Source: Atherinomorus stipes (Eukaryota; Chordata; Actinopteri; Atheriniformes; Atherinidae). Taken from it: 64,000 bases of DNA. The translations under genes and the position numbers were made by a program. The stretch lies in assembly GCA_023101725.1 (NCBI GenBank), contig JALJCO010009062.1:16704-80703 (forward strand), read 5' to 3'. The first letter of the stretch is position 1. Every line of letters begins with the position of its first letter. Positions 58,721 to 64,000 of the stretch are shown here, in pieces. The notes under the pieces are model-generated. The model made no database searches. It was not told the origin of the DNA and was given only the letters and a program-made list of their open reading frames with translations.

Positions 58721-59693
58721 GACAAATTTCCATCCAACCGAATCATGTGTCTGAAACCTTAACCAGAAAACGAAATTGATGTAATTCAATCAGATAAAAT
58801 CGAGAAGAATGGACGACATAGAATTAAAGTAATAACAGCTAATAGAATTTACCCGGTTTATTAATATGATGCAGTAAATAAGGTTTATGTGAAACTGTTA
58901 ATAAAGTTTATAAAGGGTATAAATTAGATTTTACATAAACCTTATTAACAGCATTTTATATATGTATATATATATATATATATATATTTATACACACACA
59001 CACATGCACACAGAATATATAGAAATAAATCGTGGTCGTCATAATTACAGTATTCATATCCTCCAATTACAGACGGTGAAAACTCAGCTGTTGGTAAAAC
59101 AAGTTGAAATTGACAGAAGTCATAAAAAATGAAAAATTCCATGAAAATAAACACACTGATTTTTAATTATGGTTAAAAAAAATGAAAATTAAAAGTAGGC
59201 ACAAAAATAAACAAGTAAACAAACATGATGGGGCTCCAAAACTAACATTGTGTTGAGCGACACTTTGAGGCAATCAGGTGTTTCTGTAATGTTCAATAAG
59301 ACTTTTACACCTGTTTACAGGTATGTTGGTCCACTTTTCATGGAAAAAATGGATTAATGTGTTCATTTATTTATTATTATTATTATTATTATTTTCAATC
59401 ACAATTCAAAATCAGTATTTTTTTTCACTACGTTATAATTTTGTAAATTTTCAGGTTTTATTAGTTTCTTTAGTTTGTTGTTATTTGAATCACTATTGTG
59501 AATTTAGCCTTTTCCTTAATTGGAGGTTATGAATCATTTTGAGGATGACTGCATATATCATATAAAATCTATTAGTTGCTGTTACTTTAATTCTATGTCG
59601 TCCGTTCTTCTCATTTTTATTTGATTGAATTTCATAAATTTCATTTTCTGTTTAAGGTTACAGACACGTGATTCAGTTGGATGGAAATTTGTC
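58721..59693. mobile_element. Element with 125-bp inverted arms
   Basis: The arm at 58721-58846 is inverted at 59569-59693, with imperfect matches such as GACAAATTTCCATCCAACCG against GTTGGATGGAAATTTGTC and AGAATGGACGACATAGAATT against AATTCTATGTCGTCCGTTCT. The interior is AT-rich with TA/CA (58958-59008) and ATT (59369-59394) microsatellites. Non-coding foldback or MITE-type element; no target duplication resolved. Confidence 0.75.
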
Positions 59694-59789
59694 ATCTAAT
59701 TGAAATACATAGTTGGACCAAATATGTTTTCAGTGTACGTGGTATACAGTTTGTAAATGTCTCTGTGACAATTTAATGTTATATTTTTA

Positions 59790-59960
59790 TATTATCATGT
59801 TATGTTTATAATGGCATATTTACAAGCTTTAATCTGTTAAGTGAAAGTGGATTTGGTTTTGTTATGTTGAATGAAAACTAACAGAGAGAGATCAATAAAA
59901 CCAATACAGTATAGAGTGTGTGAGTTGGCTTTGGACCAGTTTGTGTGGATAAAAATTGGG
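59790..59960 (+). repeat. Dispersed repeat, second copy of the 5945-6215 family
   Basis: It shares GTGGATTTGGTTT and TTTGGACCAGTTTG-type blocks in the same order as 6030-6215. Boundaries uncertain. Confidence 0.4.
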
Positions 59961-60230
59961 CTCCAGCCTTGCTCTAGAGCTGATGTAAATGATATTTACC
60001 CAGTTAGGAACGACTTCTTCTTCCTTCTATCATAGCCATGTGTCTGCGTAGCATCACAGCAGCAGCGCCGCTCTGTCAGGCCAGAGCGCAGTCATGCGTG
60101 AGGTTATTTCAGCTCCACAAACGACGAGCGTGAGGAGACAGAGAGGCACTGTAGCAACATCACAAACCTCCTTAAACATGGGAGAATCAATCATAACACG
60201 ATGATGAGGTTATGATGAGTTGATCCGAAG

Positions 60231-60234
<4 letters not shown>

Positions 60235-60261
<27 letters not shown>
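60235..60261. repeat. (AG)n microsatellite
   Basis: About 13 dinucleotide units. Confidence 0.95.
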
Positions 60262-60266
<5 letters not shown>

Positions 60267-61149
60267 GCTGGGGAAAGCAGACATCACTCAGTCCTTGTTA
60301 CTGCAGGAAGGTAGTATCAGGTACTATCCAGGGAGAGAATGTGGACCTGCTGGAGACGTGTAGCATCATCATCAGCTGGGCTTCCATTACACTTTTTTGA
60401 AAAATAAAAGTGATATTTCTTAAATTTAGAAAAAGTTCGATCGTGATATGCAGATGTTTCCATTGAATGTTGTAATTTGTAATTCTGGTAAAAACGCATC
60501 CCGCGAGACTTCACTTTGAGGAGGATGGAGATGTAAACATGTTTCAGAGCTGCTGCTCATCAGGAGATGAAAGCAGCGGATGATGATTCAGAGGTAAAGT
60601 CCGTATGTACGGAGCCTCTGATCACATCAGCAGGAAAAACACTCGTGGAGACTTCCAGGACAGACGCCCGAAACGTAACACGAATGAAAAACCCCTCAGG
60701 ATGAACTTCTGGAGTGTGGATGTCATTTCTGGATCTTTATTCCACTTTTATCCGGCACCAGTTCCTGACTGATGTGATGATGCAGCTGCTGATACGAAGG
60801 CGCAGTCATACCATGTTATCGTGGTCACGTTTTATTAAATCCTGGTGACGTATAATTAACGTGGGAACCAGATAACCGAGTCGTGGTGTTACAAATGTGT
60901 GGAAACGACATAAACAGCTGGTGTCCAGTCGTTAATACATGAAGAACTTAAAGCATCTGTATAATGTCCTAAATGAACTCAGCTTGCTGAGTTACGGTGA
61001 TTTGGGGATTTTTCATATATGTGACTGATAAAACTTCCCCCATCACTCCGATTTCACATTTAATGCTTGTAAATAATCATATTCATCGTAATTAAAAAGG
61101 AATAACTGGACTTTAACCCCCCCTATGTCACACCTGATGGTGAGTATTT

Positions 61150-61341
61150 CGAAAAACATGTTTCCACTAAACTTAAGCAAAAAACTGCTTTATCGAAACG
61201 TCTGAATTTATGCCTCATGAAAGCGTAAAAGCTTTTTTGCGATATTTGAGAGTTTGTTTTAAATGCAGGTGTTTGCTTTAGCGGTTTGTAATTGCGATAT
61301 TTAGGTTTTGCGCAATTCCAGGTGTGATGGAAACCCAGCTC
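61150..61341. mobile_element. Short copy of the GTTTCCATT-end repeat family
   Basis: TGTTTCCACTAAAC near 61158 and GATGGAAACCCAGC near 61327 are inverted ends related to the element at 38748-39349. Interior motifs such as GCGATATTT and TTTTGCG are shared. Non-coding. Confidence 0.45.
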
Positions 61342-61608
61342 ATGAGTTTTTGGATGTTTAAACAGCAACAGTTCCCAGAAACATCAACCCTGTACTGCCT
61401 GAATATATCTACAGTTATATTTAAATAAAATAAATACAAGAAACAAAATATCAAAACAGAGAGTAGAATGAATAAAGTACAATTAATTATTACATATAAA
61501 ACAGTTCATAAAATAAATAAATGCTACAAAATAAATACATAAATATGAATACATCAAAGCAAATAAGTAAATAAAATTAATTATGGTTTGTTACAAATTT
61601 GCATCAAA

Positions 61609-62174
61609 CACACTCCAAAATAGAGGTACCAATTTCTACTTAAAAGGGTCCAAAGCTTGTTGCTGGGGGGGTTCCTTTCTGAAGGACATTTCTGTACCTT
61701 CATGGTCCATTTTTGTACCTTATCAAGCTGTATGAGTTAATAAAGTACAATTAAACCAATTAAAGATGATGAATAAAAGTCAATAAATAGAGATTATGAC
61801 AACAATCAAAGATGCTAATAATAAATGAATAATTATTACAGAAATATTAGGCCAAACACATATATAATTATACATATAATTATTACTATGATTATTATGA
61901 AAATCATAGAATAATAACTATAATTATACTACTGTTTAGAAGTACTGCTATTTATAGTTATTGTACAAGCTACACACATTTTTCAATGCTGCAGGTACCC
62001 TTAGGGTTGAAATTGTACAAATGTGTACTTTATATTACTTTGGACCCTTTTTCATAGTATATAGGTACTTCTGGCCTCATAAAGACCAATGTTGTACTTT
62101 TGAGAGAACATTTGTAAAAAATGTACCTATAGGTACAGAAATGTTCCTGTCGCGTACCTCCGTTTTTGAGTGTG
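61609..62174 (-). mobile_element. TA-type MITE, copy 3 (reverse orientation)
   Basis: It is collinear with the reverse complement of copy 2 at 23897-24452 over its full length, with ends CACACTCCAAAATAGAGG and CCTCCGTTTTTGAGTGTG. The TA duplication seen at the other copies is not preserved here. Non-coding. Confidence 0.88.
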
Positions 62175-63603
62175 AGGGGTTAAAGCTACGGCCAAATGTA
62201 CAGTAGAATAGGGGCTAAATAAGTAAATGCTTCAGCAAATAGCTGTATGAGTTCAGCTTACGGTAATATGTGTCCTGGTGATCACCTCGCATCAGTCCAA
62301 CAGGGTGTGTAGTTAATCACGGAGGCTGCTTTCATTCAGATACGTTCTGACTGGTATGAAACGGCATTTCCAGATAACTGGAACCTGTTTAGTAAGACAG
62401 ACAGATGATGACATCAGTCTCATTTGTTTGGACTGATAGTCGTAACTGAACATTTGAAAATGGACGTTTTTCACAAACATTTCTAATTATTTTGACAATT
62501 ATTTAATCTTGACAATAAAAAAGGCTTTTTTACTGAACTGCGGAGCAAATCTTCTGTTCGCGGACGGCGGCCTGTCTCAGAGAGTGTGTTCTTGTAAAGA
62601 CTTGTGGTGGGCTGTTCTCCTCATCCTCACAGAGAGTGGGCAGGTTAGCGATGCTTGGAGGAGATGGCTAACCTCCCAGGTGACATCACAAAGGTGAAAA
62701 ATCTTGGTCAGATTTTAGAGGGCTGGGAGAAGCTACAGGTTTGACACATTTATTCAGAAGTACACGTACATGTGTTTTCTTTAAATGACTTTAAAAAAGT
62801 ATTTTGTCAAAGCATGGAACATAATTATGGACCTCTTTTCACACACATATTCTGATGTTTAGCTTCAAATGAGAAAAATGTAATTATCAGCAGCTTTTTA
62901 ATCATTTCCGTGTGTTAATGCTTTAGGATCCTCCCATTTCACATGATGGGTGAGATTAACACGATTTTAGGCATTTTACCGTCTGGCTTTGGTCAGATTA
63001 ACATATTTATTCATTTTGTAAACATGAAATAAGCGATTAAATTAGCCAAAAATATCAACATAACTAAAATGAACTGATTCAGAATTCATAAACTGATAAC
63101 ACGACGATAGCTTTGAGATATGTTACTGGCAGGTATTTAATTCTTACCTTGACCTCTGACACCTGATTTCTACATTTATCTTCAGTCGGTCGTCTCTGGT
63201 CCAGACAGCTATGTCAGCATGAGAGCTGCAGAGCCAAACATTCATAAAACATTCATTATATGGCCTTTATAGTGGGAGGGATGGCCATTGTGATAGATGA
63301 GTGGGGGGTTGTCTGTGGCGTCTTCGTGTTTGACCGTACTTCTGCTGACAAAGGTGGAGTCTTCATTTAAATGACTCGGCCAGTTTCTGTCATGTGTCTG
63401 CTGGCGCTGCATGTCTGTGTTCAGGTTCCTGCTTCAGCTTTAAGTAAAAAGGGGGAGATTTAGCTGTTAATGCAACATTTATCATAAACATGAAATAAAT
63501 GTGACAAAATAATCAGCACCGCTCAGCTGAAACATGTCAAACCCTGGCAAAGCAACAGTATTGTTCTTGTAAAAGCTCCGTCTAACCAGTCCAGTGCAAA
63601 TTT

Positions 63604-63730
63604 TAGGGATGCACGATATAATTGGTATCAGCCTATATCGGCCTTAAAACTCCATATTTAACCGATATTTAACCGATCAGCCTGTTGCTCTAAATTCTAA
63701 AAAATCCCCAAAACTTCTTTTTCTTTGAAA
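63604..63730 (+). mobile_element. hAT terminal fragment (ATCGGCC family)
   Basis: TAGGGATGCACGATATAATT and CAGCCTATATCGGCC match the left end of the element at 47060. The right end is not in the window. The following sequence (63765 on, GTGGGAAAAAATATCC) looks like another hAT-type repeat cut by the window edge. Confidence 0.6.
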
Positions 63731-64000
63731 ACTTCATTTAACAGATTTTAATACTTTTAAAGAAGAGGGTGGGAAAAAATATCCATACACTGAAATATTG
63801 CAGAATTTTCATATGCTGATGTCATACTGACATTTAAAAATGCTGGCATCGCTCTATTTTACTAATGAAATCTTGCAGGAACTCATAAAATTCTCGCAGA
63901 GATTTGCAACAACAATGAAATAACACATTTTGTAGCGTAAAATAGAGTCGATACCGTGTTTTAAAATATCGATTTGATTCTGAGCCGGAGAACCTGGAGA

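Larger units (their letters stand above)
57258..64000 (+). other. Intron downstream of contactin exon B (5' part)
   Basis: It starts at donor GTGAGC. The next contactin exon, expected to open with a Gly-Val-Met-Gly-Glu-Tyr motif, was not found up to 64000. Recognised content is listed separately. 57270-58700 and 62180-63600 show nothing supported, except a retroposon-type tail at about 58625-58682 (CGTAATTTCCCTGAAGGACC, then AGGATAAATAAAGTTGTCTG). Confidence 0.7.

Noticed and set aside
62935..62965. Next contactin exon (ATGATGGGTGAG resembling a Val-Met-Gly-Glu motif)
   Set aside because: The sequence after Gly-Glu does not continue as Tyr-Glu-Pro-Lys, the frame is lost and there is no acceptor; chance match.

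Overview
The window is vertebrate, almost certainly teleost, nuclear DNA. It is intron-dominated, has two spliced exons of a vertebrate gene family, and is packed with repeat types familiar from ray-finned fish (Tc1/mariner, hAT, PIF/Harbinger, an L2-like LINE tail, MITEs). There is no operon-style coding density, no prokaryotic gene and no intact autonomous transposon.

One host gene is visible, on the + strand. Exon A (2028-2123) and exon B (57054-57257) join in phase (1-1) to encode essentially all of the second Ig-like domain of a contactin, a GPI-anchored neuronal cell-adhesion protein. The residues fit the CNTN3/4/5/6 subgroup, nearest CNTN3 and CNTN4; the paralogue cannot be settled from 100 codons. 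Everything else is the preceding intron (1-2027), one intron of about 54.9 kb (2124-57053) and the next intron (57258-64000).

Layout of the large intron: 3-5.3 kb, a Harbinger-like element with a nested MITE; 8.3-10.9 kb, a foldback element and a dead Tc1 copy; 12.2-14.0 kb, an element at a TTAA-like site; 15.2-19 kb, two short TG...CA units carrying a tRNA-like Pol III promoter, one of them inside an 8-bp minisatellite; 20.0-21.7 kb, a Tc1 copy with a hAT element inserted exactly at its 3' end; 22 kb, a long hairpin; 23.9 kb, a full MITE copy; 26.8-27.5 kb, a 25-bp minisatellite; 28.5-28.9 kb, a homopurine tract; 31.2-34.9 kb, an L2-like LINE tail and two elements with 8-bp target duplications; 35.0-35.7 kb, a 33-bp minisatellite; 37.5-43.8 kb, several terminal-inverted-repeat elements including a nested Harbinger copy; 45.8-47.6 kb, Harbinger and hAT copies; 50.7-52.4 kb, an element with near-perfect inverted ends and a 16-bp minisatellite; 54.3-56.6 kb, a hAT-like element swollen by a 1.8-kb minisatellite. 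The last intron holds a long-inverted-repeat element, a third MITE copy and a hAT end.

The longest open frames (up to 663 codons) are all products of tandem repeats and are not called as genes. The best candidates for something undescribed are the paired 160-bp TG...CA units with a tRNA-like promoter and 4-bp target duplications, and the repeated tendency of transposons here to seed minisatellites.
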